Assembly (NCBI RefSeq): GCF_011398925.1
Contig: NZ_AP022842.1
Span: 15,001 to 79,000 of the forward strand
Length of the DNA stretch: 64,000 nt
From: Bacillus sp. KH172YL63
Lineage (GTDB): Bacteria; Bacillota; Bacilli; Bacillales; Bacillaceae_B
Direction: 5' to 3'
Shown here: positions 56,719 through 64,000 of the stretch, piece after piece
How the letters are laid out: the number at the start of each line of letters is the position of its first letter
Numbering within the stretch: position 1 is the first letter of the stretch
Position numbers and translations under genes: made by a program
The notes under the pieces: model-generated
Seen by the model: only the letters and a program-made list of their open reading frames with translations
Told to the model about the DNA's origin: nothing
Databases searched by the model: none

Positions 56719-58332
56719 TTGAGTAAGATATACTCCTCCAATCAATTCTTGAAGGGTGCCATGGTATTGACATTGGCGGCGCTGATCACGAAGATACTGA
56801 GTGCCGTTTATCGGGTTCCGTTTCAGAATATCGTTGGGGATGTCGGATTTTATATTTATCAGCAAGTGTATCCCTTTTATGGGATCGCGATTGCGTTATC
56901 GACTTATGGATTCCCTGTCATCATCTCTAAATTAGTGGCTGAGAGAGTAAGGGAGGACGACGGGGAAGGTGCGAAGCATGTGGCCGTGACCTCGTTCCTG
57001 TTCCTGTGTGCTGTCGGATTGACATGGTTTCTTCTTGTCTACTTCGGGGCCGGGATGATTGCCGGCTGGATGGGAGATCCGCTCCTGACGCCGTTGCTTC
57101 AGGTCATCTCGTTATCCTTTCTGCTGTTGGCACCGCTGTCCGTCATGAGGGGCTATTATCAGGGGAAGGAAGATATGGTCCCCACAGCAGTTTCACAAGT
57201 GACTGAACAGGCTGTCCGGGTGGCGACGATCCTCATTTTCTCCACCATCCTGATGTCTCATGGATATTCCTTATATATGACAGGGAACGGGGCGTTGTTT
57301 GGTTCGATCACCGGCGGTCTCGCCGGGCTGATTGTGCTTGCCCTGTTTGTGACGATCAGGAAAGAGCGTCTATTCTCGAGAAGATATCTCGTGTTGCCCA
57401 AGGATTATCGTCACATCTGGTCGCGGCTGTTGAAGAACGGGACGGCGATTTGCGTAAGTGCGATGCTGTTGGTGTTATTGCAGTTTGTCGACTCCATGAA
57501 CGTATATTCCCTCCTCGTGTCAGGAGGGATGGATGCAGAGCAGGCTAAAACGCTGAAGGGCATATATGACAGGGGACAGCCGTTCGTACAGCTCGGAACG
57601 GTGGTGGCTACCTCGATTTCATTGACCATCGTCCCGCTGGTGACCAGCGCATACTTAAAGCAGCGGGAATCCCTGGTGAGGGAGTACAGCCAACTCTCAC
57701 TCAAAATCAGTGTCACAATCGGGTTTGCAGCAACATTGGGGATCATCAATATCATGGTCCCGACGAATACAATGCTGTTTGAAAATGCCCTGGGATCCAA
57801 CGTACTCTCCGTATTTTGCCTGTCTATTTTCTTTAGTTGCCTCATCCTGACTTTTGCAGGCATTTTTCAGGGAATCGGAAAGATCTATTATCCTGCTGTG
57901 AGCATTTTGATCGGCATCTGTGCCAAATATGCAGGCAACGCCCTGTTCATTCCTGTGATGGGCATCATGGGGGCATCGGTTGCGACCGTATTAGCTTTAA
58001 GCTTGATGACCATCCTGATGGTCGTAAAATTAAGGCGGCTGTTTCCAATCAAGTTCTTCACGCCTTCGTTCTATAAAACGCTGTGTCTCAGCGGGATTGC
58101 GATGACGATCGGTTTACAGGGCTGGTTGCAGATTTATGATACACTTTTAGAAAAAGGAATGCCTGAACGGGAGCTTTCTGTCCTATTTTCTGTAGGAGGG
58201 GCCTGTATCGGGGGCATCATTTTCCTAATTGTGTTTTTAAGAGGAAATGTCCTCTCAAGGGAAGATATCAGCTTCTTGCCCTTTGGGAGTAAATGGATAT
58301 GGCTGATGGATAAGGTTCAGCCCAATAAATAG
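56719..58332 (+). CDS. yabM: Multidrug/oligosaccharidyl-lipid/polysaccharide (MOP) flippase-family protein YabM
   Basis: 537 residues, about 14 membrane segments. Belongs to the MurJ/SpoVB-type transporters of the MOP superfamily, which move lipid-linked precursors. First segment GAMVLTLAALITKILSAVYR is typical. Substrate unknown. TTG start at 56719 with a modest GGCAGGA site. Heads the group yabM-yabN-rqcP-yabP-yabQ-divIC. Confidence 0.93.
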   Translation: MSKIYSSNQFLKGAMVLTLAALITKILSAVYRVPFQNIVGDVGFYIYQQVYPFYGIAIALSTYGFPVIISKLVAERVREDDGEGAKHVAVTSFLFLCAVGLTWFLLVYFGAGMIAGWMGDPLLTPLLQVISLSFLLLAPLSVMRGYYQGKEDMVPTAVSQVTEQAVRVATILIFSTILMSHGYSLYMTGNGALFGSITGGLAGLIVLALFVTIRKERLFSRRYLVLPKDYRHIWSRLLKNGTAICVSAMLLVLLQFVDSMNVYSLLVSGGMDAEQAKTLKGIYDRGQPFVQLGTVVATSISLTIVPLVTSAYLKQRESLVREYSQLSLKISVTIGFAATLGIINIMVPTNTMLFENALGSNVLSVFCLSIFFSCLILTFAGIFQGIGKIYYPAVSILIGICAKYAGNALFIPVMGIMGASVATVLALSLMTILMVVKLRRLFPIKFFTPSFYKTLCLSGIAMTIGLQGWLQIYDTLLEKGMPERELSVLFSVGGACIGGIIFLIVFLRGNVLSREDISFLPFGSKWIWLMDKVQPNK

Positions 58333-58348
58333 TAGCGAGGAGAAAGAG

Positions 58349-59809
58349 ATGAATACGATCACAATTGTCGGCCTGGGCGCTGGGGATATCGAGCAGCTTC
58401 CTTTAGGCGTATACCGGGCCATTAAAAACAGTTCGCATCTTTACCTGCGTACAGAGAAGCATCCGGTTGTAACGGATTTATCGTCAGAAGGTATCACGTT
58501 TGAAACGTTTGATTCTGTGTATGAAAAACACGATAGATTTGAAGATGTGTATGAAGAAATCGTCCGTGAGCTTGTATCGGAATCAGGGAAGCATCCGCTT
58601 GTCTATGCTGTACCGGGTCATCCGCTGGTGGCGGAGAAAGCAGTCCAAATGCTTCTTGACCTTCAGAAGGAAGGAAAGGTGCAGGTGGAAATCGGAGGCG
58701 GGCAGAGCTTCATCGATCCTTTATTTGCAGCGGTCGGCGCAGATCCGATCGATGGATTCCAGCTGTTGGATGGGACGAGCTTGAAGCTCCACGATGTCCA
58801 TATGAATCAACAGCTCATCATCGGACAGGTGTACGATGCATTTATCGCTTCGGAAGTGAAGCTCACGCTCATGGAGATGTATCCGTATGATTATGAAGTG
58901 ATGCTGGTGACTGCCGCAGGAAGTAAAGAGGAGAAGGTTGAAGCGGTCCCGCTGGTGGAGCTCGACCGTGTAGCCAATCTCAGCAATCTGACGAGCCTGT
59001 ATGTGCCGGCCGTGAAGGAGATGGACGCCACTTACAAGCAATTCGCCACATTAAGGGAGGTCATCGCCACATTGCGTGGTCCTGACGGCTGTCCTTGGGA
59101 TAAAGAACAAACCCACCACTCCCTGAAGAAATATTTACTCGAAGAAACGTATGAACTGCTTGAAGCCATCGAGGAAGAAGACATTGATCATATGATTGAA
59201 GAGCTTGGCGATGTTCTTCTTCAAGTCATGCTGCATGCCCAGATCGGCGAAGATGAGGGTATGTTCACCATGGAGGAAGTGATCGAAGGACTCGCTTCCA
59301 AAATGGTCCGGAGACACCCTCATGTATTCGGGAACGTCCAGGCAGATGACAGCGAGCAGGTGAAAGCCAATTGGGATGAAATCAAGAAGCAGGAAAAATC
59401 CCAGGACCATGAACCGATGCTGAAGAATACGGCAAAAGGGATGCCTGCGCTCATGAAGGCGTATGAATATCAGAAAAAGGCAGCCAAAGTAGGCTTTGAC
59501 TGGGCCGATCCAGAAGGCGCATGGGAAAAAGTATGGGAAGAAATGAAGGAATTTGAAAACGAAGTCAAGAATGATAGTAAACACCACATGACAAAAGAAT
59601 TTGGGGATCTGTTATTCGCGCTCATCAATGTGGCAAGGTTCCATAAGATTTTTCCAGAGGAAGCATTGGCTATGACGAATACAAAGTTTTACCGACGATT
59701 TTCGTACGTAGAGGAGCAAGTCCTAAAAAGCGGGAAGGCTTTCGAAGACTATACATTGGAAGAGCTGGATCAATATTGGGATGAAGCGAAAAAGATGAAT
59801 ATCGAATAA
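58349..59809 (+). CDS. yabN: YabN: tetrapyrrole methylase-like / MazG NTP pyrophosphohydrolase fusion
   Basis: 486 residues. N-terminal SAM-methylase-like domain (about 1-210: ITIVGLGAGDIEQLPLGVYRA) of unknown activity; C-terminal MazG domain (about 225-480) with RGPDGCPWDKEQTHHSL, EETYELLEAIEEED and EELGDVLLQV, for hydrolysis of non-canonical NTPs. Start after GAGGAG, 16 nt after yabM. Confidence 0.95.
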   Translation: MNTITIVGLGAGDIEQLPLGVYRAIKNSSHLYLRTEKHPVVTDLSSEGITFETFDSVYEKHDRFEDVYEEIVRELVSESGKHPLVYAVPGHPLVAEKAVQMLLDLQKEGKVQVEIGGGQSFIDPLFAAVGADPIDGFQLLDGTSLKLHDVHMNQQLIIGQVYDAFIASEVKLTLMEMYPYDYEVMLVTAAGSKEEKVEAVPLVELDRVANLSNLTSLYVPAVKEMDATYKQFATLREVIATLRGPDGCPWDKEQTHHSLKKYLLEETYELLEAIEEEDIDHMIEELGDVLLQVMLHAQIGEDEGMFTMEEVIEGLASKMVRRHPHVFGNVQADDSEQVKANWDEIKKQEKSQDHEPMLKNTAKGMPALMKAYEYQKKAAKVGFDWADPEGAWEKVWEEMKEFENEVKNDSKHHMTKEFGDLLFALINVARFHKIFPEEALAMTNTKFYRRFSYVEEQVLKSGKAFEDYTLEELDQYWDEAKKMNIE

Positions 59810-59823
59810 GGGGGAAATGTAAA

Positions 59824-60102
59824 ATGGTTTCGATGAGATTAGATAAATTCTTAAAAGTATCCAGGCTGATCAAAAGACGGACACTGGCAAAGGAAATAGC
59901 TGACCAGGGACGCATTTCAATCAACGGTTTACAGGCCAAAGCGAGCTCGAATGTAAAGGTCGGTGACGAGTTAAGCGTAAGGTTTGGCCAAAAGATTATG
60001 AGGGTAAAAATAGAGAGGCTTTTGGAAACAACGAAAAAAGAAGAAGCGAGCGGGCTTTATTCCGTCCTCTCAGAAGAACGGGTTCAGGAAGAAACAGAAT
60101 GA
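59824..60102 (+). CDS. rqcP: RqcP (YabO), S4-domain ribosome quality-control factor
   Basis: 92 residues, Hsp15-like S4 RNA-binding fold (MRLDKFLKVSRLIKRRTLAKE). In B. subtilis RqcP binds obstructed 50S subunits and helps RqcH add alanine tails. ATG 59824 follows AAGGGGG; ATG 59833 is an alternative. Confidence 0.94.
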   Translation: MVSMRLDKFLKVSRLIKRRTLAKEIADQGRISINGLQAKASSNVKVGDELSVRFGQKIMRVKIERLLETTKKEEASGLYSVLSEERVQEETE

Positions 60103-60193
60103 GGTTCCACAGCCCTTTAATATAGTTCTATTTTTCTCCCCGGCACATAAACATAGTTACAAAGCTTGTACTATGGGAATGTGAGGGATGGAT

Positions 60194-60496
60194 ATGAATC
60201 AATATTATGAAGGAAGCAAAGATAAACCGACTTTTCAGGAACATGACGTCATGATGAGGGGCCGGAAGCTCCTCGACATCACAGGTGTGAAACAGGTGGA
60301 AAGCTTCGATAATGAGGAGTTCCTTCTTGAAACAGTGATGGGATTCCTCTCTGTCAGGGGACAGAATCTCCAAATGAAAAACCTGGATGTGGATAAAGGG
60401 ATCGTTTCCATTAAAGGAAAGGTGTTTGATCTCGTTTATCTGGATGAACAAAATGGGGAAAAAGCTAAAGGGTTCTTTAGCAAGCTGTTTCGATGA
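60194..60496 (+). CDS. yabP: Spore protein YabP
   Basis: 100 residues. Conserved sporulation protein (YabP family) needed for efficient sporulation in B. subtilis. VESFDNEEFLLETVMGFLSVRG is typical. I start at ATG 60194, 7 nt after GAGG; ATG 60188 is too close to it. Stop overlaps the yabQ start (ATGA). Confidence 0.93.
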   Translation: MNQYYEGSKDKPTFQEHDVMMRGRKLLDITGVKQVESFDNEEFLLETVMGFLSVRGQNLQMKNLDVDKGIVSIKGKVFDLVYLDEQNGEKAKGFFSKLFR

Positions 60497-61140
60497 CCCT
60501 GTCTGTCCAGTTCTATACCATGCTTTCCATGATCGGTATGGGCGCATTGTTTGGGGCTTCGCTTGACACCTATTCACGGTTTTTGAACCGGTCTGAGAGA
60601 AAGCGATGGCTTGTATTCGTAAATGATATCCTCTTTTGGATCCTTCAAGCCCTTTCCATCTTTTATATTTTATTCGTCGTGAATTTTGGGGAGATCCGCT
60701 TTTATATATTCCTTGCCCTGCTTTGCGGCTTTGCCGGGTATCAGGCGTTGATCAAGCAATACTACCTGTCCTTTTTGGGGCGGGTCATCCAGTTTTTTAT
60801 CTCTCTTTACAATTTCGGTGTAAAAATGGTAAAGAATTTGGTCTATTCGCCGATAAAATGGATGGTCGTCCTTCTTATTACACTCGTCCTTTCGGTTGGA
60901 AAAGGGCTTTTATCCGTCATATTATTCATTTTGAGGGTCATCCTCAAGGTCGGTCAATGGGCGATAAAGCTCGTAACGGCTCCAATATGGTGGATATTGA
61001 AAGGCATTTGGAATTTATTGCCGAAAAATCTTACAAAAAGAGTCGAGAAGTTATATAATAGAATGGCAGGAATTTATCAAGATGTTATCAAAAAAGTATA
61101 TAGAGTGGTAAAAAGGTTCAACAAAAAGCCGAAAGACTGA
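60493..61140 (+). CDS. yabQ: Spore cortex biosynthesis protein YabQ
   Basis: 215 residues. Membrane protein with about five hydrophobic segments, needed for spore cortex formation. Basic C-terminus (KKVYRVVKRFNKKPKD). Translationally coupled to yabP by a 4-nt overlap. Confidence 0.93.
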   Translation: MTLSVQFYTMLSMIGMGALFGASLDTYSRFLNRSERKRWLVFVNDILFWILQALSIFYILFVVNFGEIRFYIFLALLCGFAGYQALIKQYYLSFLGRVIQFFISLYNFGVKMVKNLVYSPIKWMVVLLITLVLSVGKGLLSVILFILRVILKVGQWAIKLVTAPIWWILKGIWNLLPKNLTKRVEKLYNRMAGIYQDVIKKVYRVVKRFNKKPKD

Positions 61141-61177
61141 GCCTCCTGCCGCTCCATATTGTAAAGGGGGTTTTGGA

Positions 61178-61567
61178 ATGAGAAAAAACGTAACATCAAT
61201 GGAAAATGAATATGTCCGTCACCAGGAGCATATGCATAAATCTTCTTCTAAGAGAAAAAAGCGTTTGGTCCGTCGATTAGCAGTTTTCTTTGTTTTAGTT
61301 GTGGCAATTTGTGGATTTTTAATCTCGACCCTCATTTCCAGAGCCCAAGTGTTAGAAGCGAAACAAACGGAAAAAGTACAATTGGAAAAAAAGCTGGAAC
61401 ATTTAAAAGACAAGCAATCCGCTCTCGAAGAGGAGATTGTAAAGCTTAATGATGATGAATATATTGCCAAATTGGCGCGCCGGGATTACTTTTTATCGAA
61501 TGAGGGAGAAATTATTTTCAACATTCCTGAAAGCGATAAAGAGAAAGAAGAAGAGGTGTCTTATTGA
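61178..61567 (+). CDS. divIC: Cell-division protein DivIC (FtsB-like)
   Basis: 129 residues. Bitopic division protein partnering DivIB and FtsL. Short basic cytoplasmic part, one membrane helix (about residues 29-51), extracytoplasmic coiled coil (about 55-90), and the family tail YIAKLARRDYFLSNEGEIIF. ATG after AAAGGGGG. Confidence 0.96.
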   Translation: MRKNVTSMENEYVRHQEHMHKSSSKRKKRLVRRLAVFFVLVVAICGFLISTLISRAQVLEAKQTEKVQLEKKLEHLKDKQSALEEEIVKLNDDEYIAKLARRDYFLSNEGEIIFNIPESDKEKEEEVSY

Positions 61568-61581
61568 CACTCTTTTTTTTA
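61549..61581 (+). terminator. divIC terminator
   Basis: AGAGGTGTC paired with GACACTCT, overlapping the stop codon, then T8. Confidence 0.8.
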
Positions 61582-61640
61582 ATTGGCTATAATATATAAT
61601 AGGTTTATCTTTTATATTTTTAAGGAGGAGCATTTCTTTT

Positions 61641-62066
61641 ATGTCAATCGAAGTAGGCAGCAAGTTACAGGGTAAGGTTACAGGTATCACAAATTTTGGT
61701 GCGTTCGTGGAATTAGCGGAAGGATCAACAGGTTTAGTTCACATTAGTGAGGTTGCAGACAACTATGTTAAGGATATTAACGAACACCTTAAAGTTGGCG
61801 ACGAAGTAACGGTAAAGGTAATTAATGTTGAGAAAGATGGAAAGATCGGTTTATCCATCCGTAAAGCGAAAGAGCAACCACAACGCCCACAGCGCCCACA
61901 GCGTCCTCAACGCCCGCGTAATAACACGAAACCAAATGACACACGCACTAAAGAGAGTTTCGAACAAAAGATGGCACGTTTCTTGAAGGACAGTGAAGAT
62001 CGTTTATCATCTTTGAAGAAAAACACTGAGTCTCGTCGTGGTGGAAAAGGCGCGAAAAAAGGTTAA
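61641..62066 (+). CDS. yabR: S1-domain RNA-binding protein YabR
   Basis: 141 residues. N-terminal S1 domain (about 1-75: GSKLQGKVTGITNFGAFVEL), then a Pro/Gln/Arg-rich linker with four near-repeats of RPQ, and a basic tail. General stress/translation role unclear. ATG after AAGGAGGAGC. Confidence 0.95.
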   Translation: MSIEVGSKLQGKVTGITNFGAFVELAEGSTGLVHISEVADNYVKDINEHLKVGDEVTVKVINVEKDGKIGLSIRKAKEQPQRPQRPQRPQRPRNNTKPNDTRTKESFEQKMARFLKDSEDRLSSLKKNTESRRGGKGAKKG

Positions 62067-62103
62067 CTTGCTGTCTATTAACCCATATAGCAGGTTGTGA
62101 ACG

Positions 62104-62147
62104 AAAACCAGGCACACTCATCGTCATGAGTGTGTCTGGTTTTTTAT
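62104..62147 (+). terminator. yabR terminator
   Basis: AAAACCAGGCACACTCAT paired with ATGAGTGTGTCTGGTTTT, 4-nt loop, then T's. Confidence 0.92.
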
Positions 62148-62243
62148 TATCTCACCCTCCCAGGAAAGTTTGGATGATACGGAGGGATTTCTCCGGTCTT
62201 TATCGAATACATAAGCATTATCAACAGTATGGGGGCAGTGCTT

Positions 62244-62714
62244 ATGAAAAAAGAGCAGATCATCGATCATCATGAATCATTTAAAATGTGGCTGAATGAG
62301 TTGAACTTGGTAAATGAAGAAGATTGGTATCAGGCGATGGAAGAGGATAAATGGTCGGTGGCTGCAAATGTCGCTCATATCATTAAATGGGATCAATATT
62401 CCTTGAAGGAGATTCTGCCCCATGCGTCAGAAGGAGCTGAGCTGTCGCCGTTTCCTGATTTTCAGCTTTTCAATGGAGAAGCAGAATCATATGCCCACCA
62501 TGTCGCAGGGCAAGCAGATTTGATCCAGGAAGGTGTCGAAGCCAGGGACAAGCTGATCGATTATATCAACTCGCTGTCGGAAGAAGATTTTCACCGGTCG
62601 TTTAAAGTAGGGGATCAAAGTTTTACGCTTGAAGAGTATTTCGAAGACTTCATCGGTCACGATAAGCATCATCAGGAACAGATCGAGCAGGTCGTCTCTG
62701 TCGAAAAGGCGTGA
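62244..62714 (+). CDS. DinB-like four-helix-bundle protein
   Basis: 156 residues resembling the DinB/YfiT superfamily. A conserved VAHIIKWDQ near residue 43 and a C-terminal GHDKHHQEQI supply the usual His triad for a metal. Members include thiol-dependent S-transferases; the activity here is unknown. I start at ATG 62244, 8 nt after a GGGGGC site; ATG 62229 lies upstream of it. Not in this position in B. subtilis as I recall. Confidence 0.82.
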   Translation: MKKEQIIDHHESFKMWLNELNLVNEEDWYQAMEEDKWSVAANVAHIIKWDQYSLKEILPHASEGAELSPFPDFQLFNGEAESYAHHVAGQADLIQEGVEARDKLIDYINSLSEEDFHRSFKVGDQSFTLEEYFEDFIGHDKHHQEQIEQVVSVEKA

Positions 62715-62908
62715 TGACGTGCCTGTTTGAAAACAATATAAAAATGAAAGGCTCTTTTCGCAAAGATTGTTGCTATTATTAGAAGTTAATGTGAGCATCT
62801 TAGGTAATTTGAGACTGTGGAATGAAAAAATTGTCATAGCGTTTATCACTACTATTCAGAAGATGAATAAGCAGTTTATCCAATGAATTTTTGGTTTTTA
62901 TCTTCGAT

Positions 62909-63036
62909 GGTTGATTGGAGCGGAAGATGCTCGACTCCTGCGGGAACCGCTGGACAGGTGAGACCCCGCAGGACGAAGTCCGAGGAGGCTCACCGCCAGC
63001 CCCGCGGAAAGCGAGCATCTCTCGCTGCAATCAACC
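62909..63036. repeat. 128-bp GC-rich palindromic repeat of a second type
   Basis: Outer arms GGTTGATTG / CAATCAACC and GATGCTCG / CGAGCATC. Inside, CCTGCGGG, GGTGAG..CTCACC and CCCGCAGG form further pairs. I recall similar elements between genes in many Bacillaceae genomes. Single copy here, between the DinB-like gene and the tRNA terminator. Much more GC-rich than its flanks. Confidence 0.8.
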
Positions 63037-63087
63037 GCATCTCGCTTGTTTAAAAGCCACAATGATTACGAAAACAGCCCAATAAAA

Positions 63088-63120
63088 AAAAGACTATCAC
63101 CAAGGATAGTCTTTTTTTTA
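63088..63120. terminator. Terminator of the tRNA-Met/tRNA-Glu unit
   Basis: AAAAAAGACTATC paired with GATAGTCTTTTTT, 6-nt loop; T tract on the minus strand as well. Confidence 0.88.
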
Positions 63121-63123
63121 TTA

Positions 63124-63195
63124 TGACCCGTACGGGATTCGAACCCGTGTTACCGCCGTGAAAGGGCGGTGTCTTAACCGCTTGACCAACGGGCC
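63124..63195 (-). tRNA. tRNA-Glu (UUC)
   Basis: 72 nt without encoded CCA. Acceptor GGCCCGT pairs with ACGGGTC (one G-U), anticodon loop CTTTCAC gives TTC. Co-transcribed with tRNA-Met, as beside spoIIE in B. subtilis. Confidence 0.96.
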
Positions 63196-63204
63196 TTGAA
63201 AATA

Positions 63205-63281
63205 TGGTAGCGGCGGAGGGGATCGAACCCCCGACCTCACGGGTATGAACCGTACGCTCTAGCCAGCTGAGCTACACCGCC
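63205..63281 (-). tRNA. tRNA-Met (CAU)
   Basis: 77 nt with encoded CCA. Anticodon loop TTCATAC gives CAT; the fully paired acceptor GGCGGTG indicates elongator rather than initiator. First gene of the two-tRNA minus-strand unit. Confidence 0.94.
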
Positions 63282-63451
63282 ATGATAGGTACCTTTTAGG
63301 CACAAAATCTATAATACCGAGAAAGAATTATCTTGTCAATACAGTCCCGTAAAGATTTTGTCAAAATCCCCTCAAGTCTATCCTGGCAAGTGTTCTTACC
63401 CGAAATCCAAAAGAGCGAGATGGGAAATCCTGCATGTTTTTACCGGAATCG

Positions 63452-63526
63452 ATAGAAAGGCGTCGAAACTTTCTTGGAATACATTCCCTCATTTTGACAA
63501 AGTTTTAAGCTTGTACCATTTATACT
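63452..63526 (+). promoter_or_regulatory. Spo0A-type sigma-A promoter of spoIIE
   Basis: TTGACA (63494) and TATACT (63521) separated by 21 bp, the unusual spacing known from Spo0A-activated promoters such as spoIIE. A Spo0A-box-like CGTCGAA (63452-63458) lies upstream and TTTGACA (63493-63499) overlaps the -35. Confidence 0.7.
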
Positions 63527-63557
63527 GAACAAAAAAGAAATGGGGAGTGTTTTATAC

Positions 63558-64000
63558 ATGGGGAAAGCCGACCAATCGATCATCGAACCTGTTCACAATG
63601 TAGACATTGGGCATACCAAAGTGGAACTATCCAAAGGGATCAAGTCACTTTATGCGAAACTTGAGTGGCTGTTTGTAGAAAAGGGCATTGCTCTTTTCGT
63701 CATCGGGTTTTTATTGGGGAGAGCGTTGATCCTGTCCCATTTAACGCCGTTTGCTTTGCCGTTTTTCGCGTCAGTCTACCTGATTCGGAGAGAGAAGTCT
63801 CCCATTGCACTCATTGGTTTGCTTGCAGGGGCTTTGACATTGTCTCTCCCCAGTATCAGTTATACGTTCGGAAGTGCGGTAATATTCCTGTTGGCGTTTC
63901 GATTAACACAGAAATATCATAAGAATAATGTGAAGGTCGTCGCTTTCTACGTCTTTTTCACGGTCATGATTGCCAAGCTTGGGTTCGATTATATCCAGCA
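63558..64000 (+). CDS. spoIIE: Stage II sporulation protein E (start; cut by window end)
   Basis: The first 147 codons of SpoIIE, the membrane-bound PP2C phosphatase that dephosphorylates SpoIIAA to activate sigma-F and also acts at the polar septum. Starts at ATG 63558 after GGGGAGTG. A short cytoplasmic N-terminus leads to several membrane helices (IALFVIGFLLGRALIL, LPFFASVYLIRR and following), as in the family; phosphatase domain lies beyond the window. Frame is open to the end. Confidence 0.95.
   Translation, partial: MGKADQSIIEPVHNVDIGHTKVELSKGIKSLYAKLEWLFVEKGIALFVIGFLLGRALILSHLTPFALPFFASVYLIRREKSPIALIGLLAGALTLSLPSISYTFGSAVIFLLAFRLTQKYHKNNVKVVAFYVFFTVMIAKLGFDYIQ

Noticed and set aside
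62800..63030. 76-aa minus-strand frame
   Set aside because: Lies mainly over the GC-rich palindrome; such frames are a known annotation artefact of these repeats.

Overview
The window is 64 kb of chromosome from a spore-forming, low-to-mid GC Gram-positive of the Bacillaceae (Bacillus sensu lato). Nearly every gene has a clear counterpart in the Bacillus subtilis segment that starts just right of the replication origin, in the same order and orientation: rrn - yaaC - guaB - dacA - pdxST - serS - tRNA-Ser - dck/dgk - yaaH - yaaI - tadA - SRP RNA - dnaX - yaaK - recR - yaaL - bofA - rrn - csfB - yaaO - tmk - darA - yaaR - holB - ricT - yabA - yabB - rsmI - abrB - metS - tatD - yabE - rnmV - rsmA - yabG - veg - sspF - ispE - purR - yabJ - spoVG - glmU - prs - ctc - pth - fin - mfd - spoVT - yabM-Q - divIC - yabR - tRNAs - spoIIE (cut by the right edge). 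I would not name a species, because the only complete 16S gene looks like a mixed consensus.

Layout. 1-1290: 3' third of a 23S gene and a 5S gene. 1.3-2.1 kb: gene-free rrn flank with a decayed 5S copy and 21-bp tandem repeats. 2.2-20.7 kb: purine, vitamin B6, cell-wall, nucleoside-salvage and DNA-replication/repair genes. 21.4-27.7 kb: a full rRNA operon (16S - tRNA-Ile - tRNA-Ala - 23S - 5S) with its own repeat-rich flank. 27.8-62.1 kb: thymidylate kinase, clamp loader, Spo0A-phosphorelay helper RicT, RNA modification, AbrB, MetRS, rRNA maturation, isoprenoid, purine regulation, UDP-GlcNAc and PRPP synthesis, transcription-coupled repair and a large set of sporulation genes. 62.2-64 kb: a DinB-like gene, a palindromic repeat, two tRNAs and the start of spoIIE.

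Differences from B. subtilis order (recalled, not searched): a glutathione peroxidase gene sits between the first rrn and yaaC; three genes lie between bofA and the second rrn; xpaC-yaaN and yazA are absent from their usual places.

Regulation is readable in many places: a serine T-box before serS, sigma-E, sigma-H, sigma-B, sigma-K and sigma-G type promoters before sporulation or stress genes, a Spo0A-box array around abrB/metS, a Spo0A-type promoter with a 21-bp spacer before spoIIE, a PurBox before purR, and a parS-type palindrome inside the metS terminator.

No prophage, transposase, CRISPR array or defence system is visible. The least explained content is repetitive. A family of roughly 120-bp palindromes (7 full copies in 3 clusters) has arms that co-vary between copies. 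A 21-bp tandem repeat family occurs at 3 loci. There are also decayed 5S copies behind both rrn operons and one 128-bp GC-rich palindrome of a second type. The rRNA operon itself reads as a blend of Bacillus-type and enterobacterial-type bases with indels at conserved positions, most likely an assembly or polishing artefact.
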